Source of the DNA: Linum tenue
Taxonomy: Eukaryota; Streptophyta; Magnoliopsida; Malpighiales; Linaceae
Assembly: GCA_946122785.1 (NCBI GenBank)
Contig: CAMGYJ010000009.1
Coordinates: 23,843,633-23,907,632 of the forward strand
Length of the DNA: 64,000 nt
Direction of reading: 5' to 3'
Shown here: in pieces, positions 48,835 to 60,484 of the stretch
Numbering within the stretch: position 1 is the first letter of the stretch
Layout: each line of letters starts with the position of its first letter
The notes under the pieces: model-generated
The model's database searches: none
Seen by the model: the letters and a program-made list of their open reading frames with translations, nothing else
What the model was told of the DNA's origin: nothing
Made by a program: the position numbers and the translations under genes

Positions 48835-49260
48835 TAAATTTAGTTTCCAACGAGAAAATAAGGTCAGAAGAAAATATCGAATATTTATGATGCAAAAGTT
48901 TCGTAGGAAGAAACTAATTAATTTAGACCAACTTTTGTGTTCATGTAACCAGATTGTTGCGTTAAAAATAGGATATTTATCACACAAAATATACGCCGGC
49001 TGAAACATATTAAATCTAACCAAATTGTTGTGTTAAAAAAAGAATATTTTTAACATAAAATATTCGTCGAAAGAAACATATTAAATCTAACCAAATTGTT
49101 GTGTTAAAAAAAGAATATTTGTAACACAAAATATTCATCGGAAATGACTTACTAAAGCTAACCATTTTGTTGCATTACAAATAGAATACTTGCAACACAA
49201 AATATTCGTGGGAAGAAACTCGACAATTGTAACCGAATTTCGTGCTACTGTAACCAAATT
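48835..49260. repeat. Subterminal repeat array of the large CACTA element
   Basis: About five degenerate units of roughly 75-80 bp repeat the words taaccaaattgttgtgttaa, aagaatatttgtaacacaaa and atattcatcgg. CACTA elements carry such arrays as binding sites for the TnpA-like protein. The copy near the other end (57360-57960) is more diverged and uses ttgacgaa and cgtcaat words. Confidence 0.7.
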
Positions 49261-49709
49261 ATATCGTTAAAACTACAATTTTTTCCGATTTTGTGAATAT
49301 TTTTACTATATATTATTAGTGATGAAAACTGAGAAATAATAATAATAAATTTATTTTGCAGGTAATTTATTAAAAGCATAAAAGAAATTAACCAATGCAA
49401 TATATTAGCAAAAAATGAAACTTCTCCATAAAATTAGGTAGCCTAACCACCAAAACTGTCTTAACGCAGACCACCTTCAACACTTGTTCAAACATAAAAG
49501 AAAACAACCAAACACTTGTTCAAACATAAAACAAAACAACCAAACACTTAACAAAACAAAACATAAACATAATCCGATTGAAAAATGGAACTTGCAAAGT
49601 TCCTAAGACTGCCTTCTTCCTACCTGCAAACTTCTGATTGAAAATTGGAACTTGCAAAGTTCCTACTGCTACCTTCTTCCAAGCGCTGCAAACTTAGTAA
49701 TCATCATCA

Positions 49710-51457
49710 TCAGGGGGAGTTGTTCTCATCGTCAATACCATCCGCATCTTCATCATTCACTTCCTCGTCTCCATCTTCATCTTCATCATTCACCCCCTTG
49801 TCTCCAGCCTAAATTACAAAGTTAAATAGATTATGATAAGGTTCATACCATTAATCATGCTCAACCAACTAAAAAAACAGCAACAAACACTTACCATTGA
49901 GGACTCTGCCAAAGTAACTCCTAGTCTCTTCAATGTATCCTCGACAATCTGAGGAATTCCATTCTTCACCTGCACTAGCTCTTCTTTCAGCATTTTTATC
50001 ATCTCATCATTCTTCGCCTTCTCCTGCCTTCAGTCCTCTTCACACCTTTGGCTGCAGCCCTGACCAGAGGTAGGGCCGAAAACATCCACACCAGTTACCC
50101 CATAACCCATTCCCAACACACGTTTCCTAGGATGTTTTCCTACAACCTCACCATAAATCGAAAACTGGTTCACCTCTTCCCCTTGACTCAACTTCTCAGC
50201 TTCCTTATTCTTCAATTCAGCCTACACACATAGTAATAAATAACTAATACGCTGAGTTTAAATGATTTAAAAAAGAAGAAGAAAGCTAAAATTACTTTAC
50301 ATGCAATGCACTTACATGTATGGTCTGAGCTTTTGGGGTGGTGAATTCACCATTGCCCTTCTTCACATGGAACTTCTTGAATGTCTCTATAGGATTTGGT
50401 TCTTTTCCCGTCTTCTTGATCTGAAAACACAAGAATAAAGCAGGAGCAGTGAGCTCACACTTCTGGACCTTGGCTTCGTTCTTATTAAATACAAGAGAAC
50501 ATATTGGGGTACCTGATCAAGCCTAAAGTTCGCCATGGGAACAAATCCGCCAGTAGCAGTGACCTCAGACTTCTCACGATTGGCTTTGTTCTTATCACTG
50601 GTGCTCTGCCGGAGTGTAAACATACATATGCAAATTAGATACAAACACAAATAATCATAATACACAAGTTTAGACAGCAGTAAATTACCTTCCACTTTGG
50701 ATCACTCCACTTGTTAACCATTTCCCTCCAAATATGAGCAGGGATTTCAGTAGGTGGATCGTTAATCCTTTCAGCAAGGGTAGGATATTGATTGAAGACT
50801 CGGTTGCGGAACCCATACATCCACTGGGAAAAGTTCCTCTTGATGTGTTCCTTGAGATGAACATTGAGTTCTTCTTCTGGAAGAGAGCATGTGAACCCAG
50901 ATTCCTTAAAACGAGCAATCACGGTCTGCAAAGCAGAAGCAGGGTACTCCGAGAACTTAATCCATGGACCAGTGATGCCCCTTTTGAAGATAGCAGTGAG
51001 TTCATGGGCAGCCTGTGGTGTGACGATCCTGAAAATACAAAATAACGTTCATAAGGCCTCATTCTCAATGGAAATTACAGCTTGTCACGTAGAAGGGCAA
51101 TATCATGATTTATTACCTGTTGTCATGTATCTCAAGGTGAAGGCCATGTCCAGGCTTCACCCCTATTCCAGGACCTCTGCCATTCTTCTTCTGAGCTGAA
51201 GAACCTCCCCTAGTAGAGTGAGCCCCCTGGTTGAGGTTCACATCCTCTTCAAAAGCTATGTCGTCATTCGGGGGCTGAACCTCTTCATTCTCCAACTCAT
51301 TCAAATGTTCACCCTCCCTTGTTGCCTGCTGAGTTTCTGGCACGGTTTCATTTTCCTGAGAAACCACTTAGACAGTCTCTAGAGGGGCTGACCTTCCTGG
51401 TTCCTCCACTGTCCTTTTGGATGGCTTTGACTTCCCAGCCTTTTTTGGCCTTCCCAT
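49710..51457 (-). pseudogene. TnpA-like CACTA protein (Transposase_24, plant Ptta/En/Spm family)
   Basis: It begins MGRPKKAGKSKPSKRTVEEP at 51457, with a TAA at 51368-51370 in frame. Exon-like blocks follow: an N-terminal low-complexity part to 51113, then PWIKFSEYPASALQTVIARF and IKRNFSQWMYGFRNRVF (about 51000-50690), TSDKNKANREKSEVTATGGF (about 50610), ETFKKFHVKKGNGEFTTPKA (about 50390), and ELKNKEAEKLSQ with YGEVVGKHPRKRVLGMGYGV (50215-50080). After an intron there is an acidic tail ending ENNSP before TGA at 49710-49712. The SDKNKANR and GEV.GK....V.GMG blocks identify the family. It is thought to bind subterminal repeats and help excision. Introns have plausible GT/AG borders; the early stop makes this copy doubtful. 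Confidence 0.75.
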
Positions 51458-52510
51458 CTAGCTAGCACAAGCATATCAATAAAGCTTTGCGTTCTGCGTT
51501 TTTGATTTCCTGAGGGGAGGGGTTTTGTGTATGTAAAAGCAATGTGTGAGGACATTCGTTATAAATAGAAGACTTCTAATCAATCGAAGAATCCTAGTAA
51601 ATGTAAACTAGTTCGCTGAGTTGATTCTAGGAATAGGGTAAAGAATTTAAGGCCAAAAACTCGGATGAATCAAGTAATGGGGCAACTCACAATTATGATC
51701 GAACGTAAATGCCTGTTGGTATTAATTCAATGAATCAATAACAAGTCCAGACGCTTCCGTACCTCCCAAAGAAACGCAGACAGCCCAATCTCGATAGCCT
51801 TCTCGCGTCTTGCGCCTCTCCATCTGATGATGGATTCTCCGTTGTCTCCTTCACTCAGTCTTAAAGAGGCGAGAGTTTCCATAGAGATTTCCATTCGAGG
51901 GAAGTCTGGGGAACTCAATCGATCGAAGGATGGAATAATTAGGGTTCGTCGTATGAAATGAGAATGGAAAAGAGGCGAAATAGGAACTCAATCGATCGAA
52001 GGGGAGTTTTCCCTCTTTGACACCCACCTGTCGATGCTTATCACCATGGGTCGCCGTTTTTTGTGTTGGAGTGTGGTGTGATTTTTTTTAAACGGTGCTG
52101 TCTTTTGCAATTTAACCCAATTTTTTCGGATATAAGTGAGTTAACTCTTTTTTTTTTTTTTTTTGCGATTTAACCCAATGTAACAATATAGATATTTTAT
52201 CTCTAATATACATAATATTTTTTAGCTTTCAAGACTATAGATATTTTTTTTATACATAATATTTTTTATCTCTAATATACATAATATTTTTTAGCTTTCA
52301 AGACTAGATTTTTTTTTATACATAATATTTTTTATCTCTAATATACATAATATATTTTTATGAATATAGATATTTTAGCTTTCAAGACTATATTCAAGAC
52401 CAAATAACAATACCATAATGTATATGTTTAACAAAATCAAAATCTATAATGTATATAAAATAACAAGTTGGAAATGTAGGAAAGCAAAATTTAGAAGTCA
52501 TATTACATGA

Positions 52511-55500
52511 TTAAAGAAATTCTTCATAACCCATGCCACGCAAGTTTAAGTTAACATCGTCGTCCTCGTCCTCGATAACTCGACCCCCATTAGTCATTTC
52601 GTCTTCTTGGTATGCTTGTTCTTCTAAAATTTCCTCGAAATCCGCCACATTATAAAAATTCCTCGGCCTTGTCTCAACCACCATGTCCCATTCCGGATCT
52701 CTGGCACACTGCACATAATACACTTGGGTTACCTGACTTGCCAAAACGAAAGGTTCGTCCGTTGGTCGCCTTCGTCTTCGATGGAGGCTAATAACACCGT
52801 GGCCATCCCTCCTATAGCCTACGCCTTCTCGCGTGGTTTCATACTAATCACATTGGAATAACACTACACGAAGGCCTTCGGTATATCGCAACTCTATGAT
52901 ATCTTCAATTACGCCATAGTAAGGAATCCCCACACCTTCCTCACTTCGCACCATGACTCCACTATTTTGACTTGTTTTTCTAATCTCGTGATCTTGCGTG
53001 TGGAATCTAATCCATTGATGCAATAGCCTGAGTAGTGCAACACTCGTTTGCCCGGCTCTCGAGACAAAGTCAACATAGAGGGATGCAAAGTTGCAACATT
53101 GTCATCAATCATTTTGGCCACCTGCATCATGAAGCAAATTTTTTTGTTGGCTTGTTGTATACAAATATCATAATACGACAACACTTCAAAATTTTCGTGT
53201 CAAAATAGTTAATTACCTGAATAGCGAACCACTTTTGGAATTCTTCCCTGTGCACTCTCTCAACCATTCGCACACCGTGTCCAACCAAAAATTCCTTATG
53301 TTGTCTACATATAGTATACATACACATGCAAATTCTTAAAATAATGTTAAAATAATGATTATTGTAGCAATACACACAGTATTGAAGAAGTATAAATTGT
53401 ACGTACCTCCTAAAATCATCGACTTCGTCACAGTTTTGCAAGACATAAAATGTTGCATCCTTGAACAAATCATCATTGAAGTCCTTCATGATGAATGTAC
53501 CAATAAAACGACCGACACGTGGCAAAATGGACAAATTATGTGGGTGAACGGTTCCCTCCGAAATACTATCATCATTTCTTTCAGGACGATTAAATCGAGT
53601 TTCCACATCCGTCATGTATTACGAGCAAAATGTAACGCACTCGTCAATCACGTATGCTTCAGCAATAGATCCTTCTAGTCTTGCCTTTTTTCGAACCCAA
53701 CCTTTCAATTTCTTCAAATACCTAGTTAAAAAAGTAGGAAATATTAATAATTAATCCTCTTCATCGGACAACGTAACACTTCAAAAACAATAAATTTTTA
53801 GACGTGTTTCAAGAATTAGTAAAAAAGAAAAAGAAAAAAAATTGGACATGTTTCAAGAATTAGTAAAAATGAAAAAAAATAAATTATTAAATTTAATGAA
53901 ATTCATACCTTTCCACTGGATACATCCAACGATATTGGACGGGTCCAGCAATTTTTGCTTCCCAAGGTAGATGGATGGCCAAATGAATCATGATATCGAA
54001 GAATTTCGGGGGAAATACACGTTCCAACTTACAGAGGGTTATGGCGATTTCAGAATCCATGGCTGATAACTCTTTCAAACTTAGCTCCTTCGAACATATA
54101 TTCTTGAAGAAATTGCCAAACTCAATTAAGGGGTCCGCTATAGCCTTCGGAAAGAAGTCCCTAGCTTCAAGAGGAATTAATCTTTCCAACATGATATGAC
54201 AATCATGAGTTTTCATTCCTGAAATCTTCCCTTCCTGAACATTCACACAATTTCTCAAATAGGCGGAATAACCATCTGGCACCTTTAACTTTGATATCCA
54301 CTCGCAGAATTCCCTTCTCTGCGCTGGCAGCAAGCTATATAAAGCTCGAGGTAACACTGTTCTCTCGTTCCTCTCTACAGGATGTAATTCCTTTCTCAAT
54401 CCCATCTCCTGCAAATCTTTGCGGGCATTTAGACTATCCTTGGTTTTGCCTTCAATACTCATCATTGTACCCAAAACATTGTCACACACGTTCTTCTCAA
54501 TATGCATGACATCTAAATTGTGGCATAACTTAAGTGAACTCCAATATGTCAATTCAAAGAAATTGGAAATTTTTTTCCAATTATGTGCTTTACCAAATCC
54601 ATCGATCTTTTACCCTTTCCTTTGATCCCAAACACAATTTGATCGAATGAGTGGATCTGATTTGATACCTCGAGTGATGACAATTGCCTTGGTCTGGGCC
54701 TCTTCTCTACTCTACCGTTAAATTGCTTCTTTTGGTTGCACCACTTATGATCCAAAGGCAAAAATCGACGATGATCCATATAGCACTCCTTATGCCCGTT
54801 CGTCAACCTCAAATGCGCTGTTTCCCCTGCACACAATGGACAAGCTAATTTACCTTTCGTACTCCATCCAGAAAGATTAGGGTAAGCTAGAAAATAATTG
54901 ATGGTCCACAACAATGCAGCTCTCATGATGAAGTTCTCGTTCTTGAATGCATCATAAGTTAACAAGCCTTCAAATCATTGATAACAGGTCTAAAAAAAAC
55001 ATCAATACTATTACCCGGAGCTTTTGGGCCAGGAATGAGCAATGTCAGGAAGGTGAAAGGATTCTTCATGCACTTCCAAGGAGGAAGATTATACGGGAAT
55101 AGAAAAGGACCGGCCACGTGCTGTGCTTGTTGTTCATATTGTCGAATGGGTTGAAACCATCAGTCGCTAGTCCCAAACGAACGTTGCGGGTTCAGAATCA
55201 AAAGATGGGTCAAACTCGTCCAAAGCAGTCCAACCCTCTTCGTCACATGGGTGCATCATGATCCCATCTTTCGAGCGATTTAGAGCATGCCATACCATAT
55301 CTTCAGCATTTTTTGACGACATGAATAATCTTTGTAGTCGTGGTTTGATGGGAAAATACCGTATAATTTTGCACGGAATTTTCTTAACTCTTCCCTTCTT
55401 ATCCTTATAAACTTTCTTCCACCTTGATTTTTTGCATGTGGGGAAAGATGTCGCATCTGCCAGCTCGGCGTAGTATAGGACGCAATCGTCCTCACATGCA

Positions 55501-56213
55501 ACTATTTCTTCGTAGTGTAGCCCAAGAGCTTTCATAAGCTGCTTTGCTTCATAGTAATTCTTCGGAAGTGATTGCGCCATAGGAAATACAGCCTGGATAT
55601 ACTTGACCAACTGGGTAAATGAATTGTTACTCCAGTTATTCTCCCACTTGATTTTCATAAGCTTTGTGACGAATGAAAATCTTGACACATTCGAAGCACA
55701 TCCCTGGTACAACGGTGATTAGGCCTCTCCGAAAAGTTTGTACAAATTTTGAGCTTGGGCATTAGGTTCTTCCGAATTCGCTAATGGAGCCATGAGGTCG
55801 TTCAGAACACCAAGCATATCATCTTCGCCCATATCGTTATCTTCACCCATATCGCCATCATCTCCATTGTCTATTTCCATGTTATCATCACCCAATTCTG
55901 GACCTTCATCGTCATCTTCTTCATCTTCGTCGACCTCACCATGGTAAATCCATTTAGTGTAGTCGGTTCTCATTCCTTTATAAAGAAGATGTCCTTCTAC
56001 CTGGTTCACTGTCATTCTACGCACATTACCACATTCCACGCAAGCACACCTTGATAGACCATCATCGTCTTTAACATGGTCTGTTGCGTACTTCGCAAAT
56101 TTCTCCACTCCAGCAATGTACTGTGTGCATGCCCGATTCTTCAATTGTATCCAAGCTTTGTCGATAGGTTCCATACCTATAGATATATGTAGGAAATTTA
56201 CGTTATTAGACAA
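52511..56213 (-). pseudogene. CACTA transposase (tnp2 family), broken
   Basis: Domains in order on the minus strand: transposase-associated domain (MEPIDKAWIQLKNRACTQYI, CACVECGN, near 56175-55950), an acidic linker, and the tnp2 domain (LPKNYYEAKQLMKALGLHYE, CVLYYAEL, RYFPIKPRLQRLF, then NVRLGLATDGFNPF, NLSGWSTKGKLACPLC, CHNLDVMHIEKNVCDNVLGT). Next is a DUF4218-type block (IHLPWEAKIAGPVQYRWMYP, near 53960-53900, continuing after an intron as KGWVRKKARLEGSIAEAYV). Last is a DUF4216-type C-terminus (SGVMV, IELRYTEGLRVVLFQCDW, PFVLASQVTQVYYVQC, ending 52511). Breaks: stop TAA at 55719-55721; frameshifts near 55185, 55080, 54965 and 54570. Length and order match a full-size transposase, so decay is moderate. 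Confidence 0.88.
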
Positions 56214-57993
56214 TATTACAAAAAAGTAAAACTAACTTAATTATTTAGGTAAATTAAATTTTCGATGTAGAAATAAAAATAATCCAAATTAAATCAAATG
56301 TTTATACCTTCACTAAGCTTTCATATATAAAACAAAGAAACAAATTGTTAATTACATTCAATATAATTTTAATTGATGTACAACTAGGAAACTTAACTAC
56401 TTCCACTTTAATCCGTGTAATCACATTCAAACAAATACTAAATTAATAGTCTTCCTTTACCCAATAAAATAATAAATTAATAAAGATAATAACGTTTGGG
56501 GTAAAAAAAAAGTTAAGCTGCGTACAACTACATACAATATAGACACCAAAAAAATAATAAAGTTAAGCTGGAAAAAAATAATTAAACAGATTCATTAAAA
56601 AAAAAACCAAAGACGTGGTCGTTTTGAAGAGCGGAGGAACTGCTTACCTTCCGTCCTTAAACCGCAGTCGCGCCGATCGCCGAACCTACTCTTCCCTCGC
56701 GTCGTTCCAGGCGTATTCTCAATCGCCGGTGAAGTTTGGCGGTGGGAAAACGCAACTCCGAATCGTTTTCTGTACTCTTTCAGATTGGGAAAACTACATA
56801 ATCATAATCCGTTTGTTCTTACTGGGATTTTATAGTGGTTTATGGTGGATTGATTTCTTCTTCCCCTTTAACCCTTTTGCCGCAATTAAGAGAAACTGAT
56901 CGGATGAACATACTCCATTCATTGAACCAGTTTTGATGCCATTGTATCGTTCCCTTTTCCTGTAATTTCGGAATTAAATGATCTGCAGGGGAAGAACCAG
57001 CCTTCGTTTATTGCAAGGGAGAAAGAACATTGAACTGATCTGCAGAAGACAGAGAGTTCTCTGCAGTTATGATTCTGTTACACAATAATTAGATACAAAA
57101 AATTAAAAAACGTACATAAATTGTGTGTAGTGTAACTGGTTAGTGTAACTGGTTATGATTCTGCAAACATGTGGTCCTGGGTTCTAGTTTCATCAATGAC
57201 TTATTTTTTAAAGTTGTTTTTCATTATGAAATCCACTAAGCTACTGTTTCGGAAAACAATATTTCTGACCAATTATTTCCAACAAATCCATTTTCACAAT
57301 CGTAAAAAGCAACCGAAGGGTAAAAGGGTACATTTCAAAAACTTGTTTCCCACGACATCATAATTCGTCAGTAATGTTTGACTTTTGACGATTTTTTTCA
57401 ATATTATTGACGAATACAAGTTTGCTCACTAATATTGTTTTTTTCCCGCAAGTTTTTCAAACCAACTATTCATTAACGATGGAAAATATATGGTCATTAA
57501 GATGGGTCGGGCAGCTACATGTAGTGTGCATTTGTTCCAACCATCTTTTATTGACAACCGTATTATCACCGTCGAAAAAAATAATGATTTTTATGAGAAG
57601 TTACTAAAATCCTCGCAAATAAAACTATAACAAACAATTCTTTACCGAGTAAATGTTTTTGCGTCGCAAAAATGTTATGGACCATATGTCATTTTTTTGG
57701 GCGTCACAAACAATGATTATTTCTGACGGTTTGCTTAGGACAGTTAGTAATGTTATTAACTATTGACGAAAATAAAAATATCGTCAATAAAAAAGATACT
57801 ACCTTCCTCATAGATGTGAAATTCACCTTTACTGAGGAAGTGTTTTAACATTTCTGATGAATTTAGCTATTGGTTGGAAATAACATAAGTTTTTATGATA
57901 AAAAGATAGTTTTGTCACAAAAACAGTTATTTCCAATGAAAAAATAGTGTCGTCAGAAGGTTTTGGTCACTTCTGCCAGTCTTTTTTGTAGTG
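56214..57993. other. 5' end of the large CACTA element (right terminus)
   Basis: Non-coding: promoter side of the minus-strand transposase gene and the right subterminal region. A tRNA-like A box lies near 57140. Frames at 56615-56899 and 57169-57363 are unrecognised. Confidence 0.45.
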
Positions 57994-58239
57994 ATGGTTG
58001 GAGCAGGTTCAAGAGCCAATTGGAGGTTGAACGAAGCCCGTGGAAGCAATGAATTGGGATGGCGATGCTGGAATCAAGAATTCCCAATTCCCAAGTAGTG
58101 AACAGTGCCTTCGTTTTCCAGAAAATATTGTCTGAGCAACCATTTTACGATCCTATTTGGGGTCAGTTTTGTGACGATTTTGAGAGGAGGAACGAACCAG
58201 CTTTGAGGGCAAAGCTTTTAAAAGAGGGAGGGTCTGGTA

Positions 58240-59444
58240 TGATCTCAAAAACCCTCTTCCACCATTCTTGGTTGATTGCTAAAGAAGCTACTCATACTCA
58301 CTTGAAGGACATGGAATTTTGGCTAAGTCATGAGACTGTTTCAGGTAGCCCTCTTTACGAGCATGGTTTGGGAGAATGGCTTGATGGAAATTGGATTGGA
58401 AGGGTTTTTTTTTAAGCTTGTAAGTTCCTCTACAACTATGAGTGTCTAGAAAATCGAGGCAAGCCTGGGAGGAACATGTTTCAAGCTCGACAACATCCTC
58501 TGGTGACACAGGCAAACTGTCAGGAATTGCCTAAGGCATGGTGTCGTTGCAGGAAGGCTACTTTGAAGGAAAAGACGCGACGACTGGAGGGGAGTCTCAG
58601 TTCAAGGATCACACCGCATAAAAGCTTGTGTTTTCTACTACAAAAACAAGGTATTGTGTGATCAAATCGCCAACTGGAGGATGGAGAACGAGAGCCTCAA
58701 ACATAGCATCAAGACCAGTTTCTTACTTGCATTTTAAGTTTCTGTGTTACATTAGGATTTGAACTATATTTGCTTTCCTTGTTTATTTCGGTTTCCTTTG
58801 TAGTTTAGGTTGTTTGTACTTTGTAAGGATCTATTTAAGACCTACGAAGGGATTGTAATCACCAGTTGTGAATTGATTGAGATTAAACCCTAAAACTAAG
58901 GGGTCGTTTGGAAGTTGCGATAGTTTTGTTGAGATTGTCATTATGCATGTATTGTTTACAATGCGTCGTTTTTTTGTTTTTTTAGCAGAAACAATGCATG
59001 GATTGTTTCTGTGATGTGACAGAAACTATCACTCATTTTGAGTGATTGTTATATCTCAACTATTAGTTGTGATCGTTGAGATAGTTGAGTTGAGATTGTT
59101 TTGTTTCAGCTTTTAGCTTATGCGACATACACAATCTCACATACCAAACGTTGTATTCTACAATGCATCAAATTCGACAATACATGTATAATATTATACA
59201 TGCATTCTCAACAATACATCTATTTAACAATCACAACTTCCAAACAACCCCTAAGTCTTCGTAGCTAGTTTTTGGTTGAGCTTCGACGTATACTCTCAAA
59301 TCCTTCCTTCAGGCGTAGGATTGAACAAGAGTTCCGCCCTTTTTCCTTCTAAAATTATCATTAGCAACTGGGTTTCGTGCGCAAGTGACAGAGCTTGGCT
59401 TCCAAGTTCGGTTGGTACAATTAACACCTTGCTTGGGTGTTGGC
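58240..59444 (+). repeat. 3' LTR of the gag-protease gypsy element
   Basis: It starts after the purine-rich stretch aaaagagggagggtctgg and matches the 5' LTR at high similarity, apart from the inserted MITE (58900-59251) and a deletion of about 65 bases near 59276. It ends near gcttgggtgtt, where the similarity to the 5' LTR stops. Confidence 0.78.
58900..59251. mobile_element. MITE, Harbinger-like, in the 3' LTR
   Basis: TIRs begin GGGGTCGTTTGGAAGTTGCG and, on the complement, GGGGTTGTTTGGAAGTTGTG. The flank is taa on both sides (58897-58899 and 59252-59254), the 3-bp TAA/TTA target typical of PIF/Harbinger. The 5' LTR has the empty site (aaaactaagtcttcg near 43530), proving the insertion and its borders. 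The 352-bp element has no coding sequence. Confidence 0.88.
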
Positions 59445-60479
59445 TGATCCTGTAGCCACTAATACAAACATCGAGAAAGCCCGAAATAAAACAAGACTAA
59501 ATCCTAGTCGATCAGGATAAACAAATAAAAACTGTTCAGAAGCAACGAGAAGAAAGCAAGACGGGAGCAAAGAACAGAACCGGAAGTTTTGCAGAGAATC
59601 AAACCAGAGACCTAGTTTCACAGTAACCCAGTAGAGAAGAGATCCAGAAAATGAAGTAAAATAACAAACTAGAACTAAAACTGATTAAATTGAACCAACA
59701 GAAATCGCTATAGTAACAAATAAGCCCCAAAAAGTGATAAAATTGAACTAGAACAACGCCAAACAGAAATCGATAAATGATAAAACTAAACCAAGGAGCA
59801 GCAGCATAAGCAAAGCCGACAACAACCTGCAAAAGGAGAGTATATTAGAAGAGGTGAAGATGAAGGGTCACCGTTCTGCCACGACAACCTGCAAAAGGAA
59901 GCAAAATAGTGCTCCCTCTAGCAAGCAAAGATTGAGGAAATCAAGCATCGGAAATAAGATTGAAAACATAAAATCAGTCGAGGGAATGGAAGTCCCATTA
60001 AGGAAGGAGACCCTGCTCGACGAGCTCGCACAGAGGCGAGTCCTAGACACAGAGAATTTCCTCGCTCTGTTGTCCTATAATACTTGGATTGAATGTTTTT
60101 TATTAAAATAGAACATGTGTTACCATCATTTCATACAAATATTGCTCGGCCAATGAACAAGTTTAATTTTATGCAATAAGGATTCAATTGCATGTGTTTG
60201 AGACTATACTCATGAATATATAAAAAAAACAAGCTCGTGAATATCCAACAATTTAATTGGAGTGGGCAATTCACTTATAGGAATGGGCTAGGGTGCTAAC
60301 ACTTTTTTTGTTAGTATGGTGTTAACACCAGCTCCAGCTAATCAGGACATTTCATTTGGATGGCTTTTTTATTTAAATGAGTTGACCACAATTAATGGGG
60401 GGAGGGAAAGGAGGGACACACTTGGTATTATAAAAAATTGGCGAATGGGAGGAAGCAAGGAAGCAAGCGGGACCACAAG
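59445..60479. other. Unassigned region with one small open frame
   Basis: The frame 59854-60111 (plus, 85 codons) is Lys/Arg-rich at the start with a Glu/Leu-rich end (RKETLLDELAQRRVLDTENF). It looks protein-like but I do not recognise it, and nothing nearby supports a gene. Confidence 0.3.
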
Positions 60480-60484
60480 CTACT

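Larger units (their letters stand above)
48333..57993 (-). mobile_element. Large two-gene CACTA (CMC/En-Spm) element
   Basis: Ends are CACTACAAAAAAGACTGGCA on the left and its complement on the right (tgccagtcttttttgtagtg). The flanks are atg at 48329-48331 (one extra c follows) and atg at 57994-57996, a 3-bp target duplication. It carries two minus-strand genes, as autonomous CACTA elements do: a tnp2-type transposase (TnpD-like) and a Transposase_24-type protein (TnpA-like). Both are broken, so this copy is probably immobile unless helped. It inserted into the gag-protease gypsy element. Confidence 0.93.
42884..59444 (+). mobile_element. Ty3/gypsy LTR element with gag and protease only, hit by three DNA transposons
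   Basis: Two LTRs (from about 42884 and from about 58240) share the same sequence from tgatctcaaaaaccctctt to cttgcttgggtgtt. A primer site follows the left one and a purine-rich tract precedes the right one. Between them lie gag, a zinc knuckle and a protease, then a short tail that stops at 48332 and resumes at 57994. Removing the large CACTA element joins these into one sequence. There is no reverse transcriptase, RNase H or integrase. Insertions within it: CACTA at 43765-45922, CACTA at 48333-57993 and a MITE at 58900-59251. Without them it would be about 4.4 kb. Exact LTR ends and a target duplication were not settled. Confidence 0.8.

Noticed and set aside
59854..60111. Small Lys-rich protein gene
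   Set aside because: 85 codons without similarity, splice context or promoter; listed only as unassigned.
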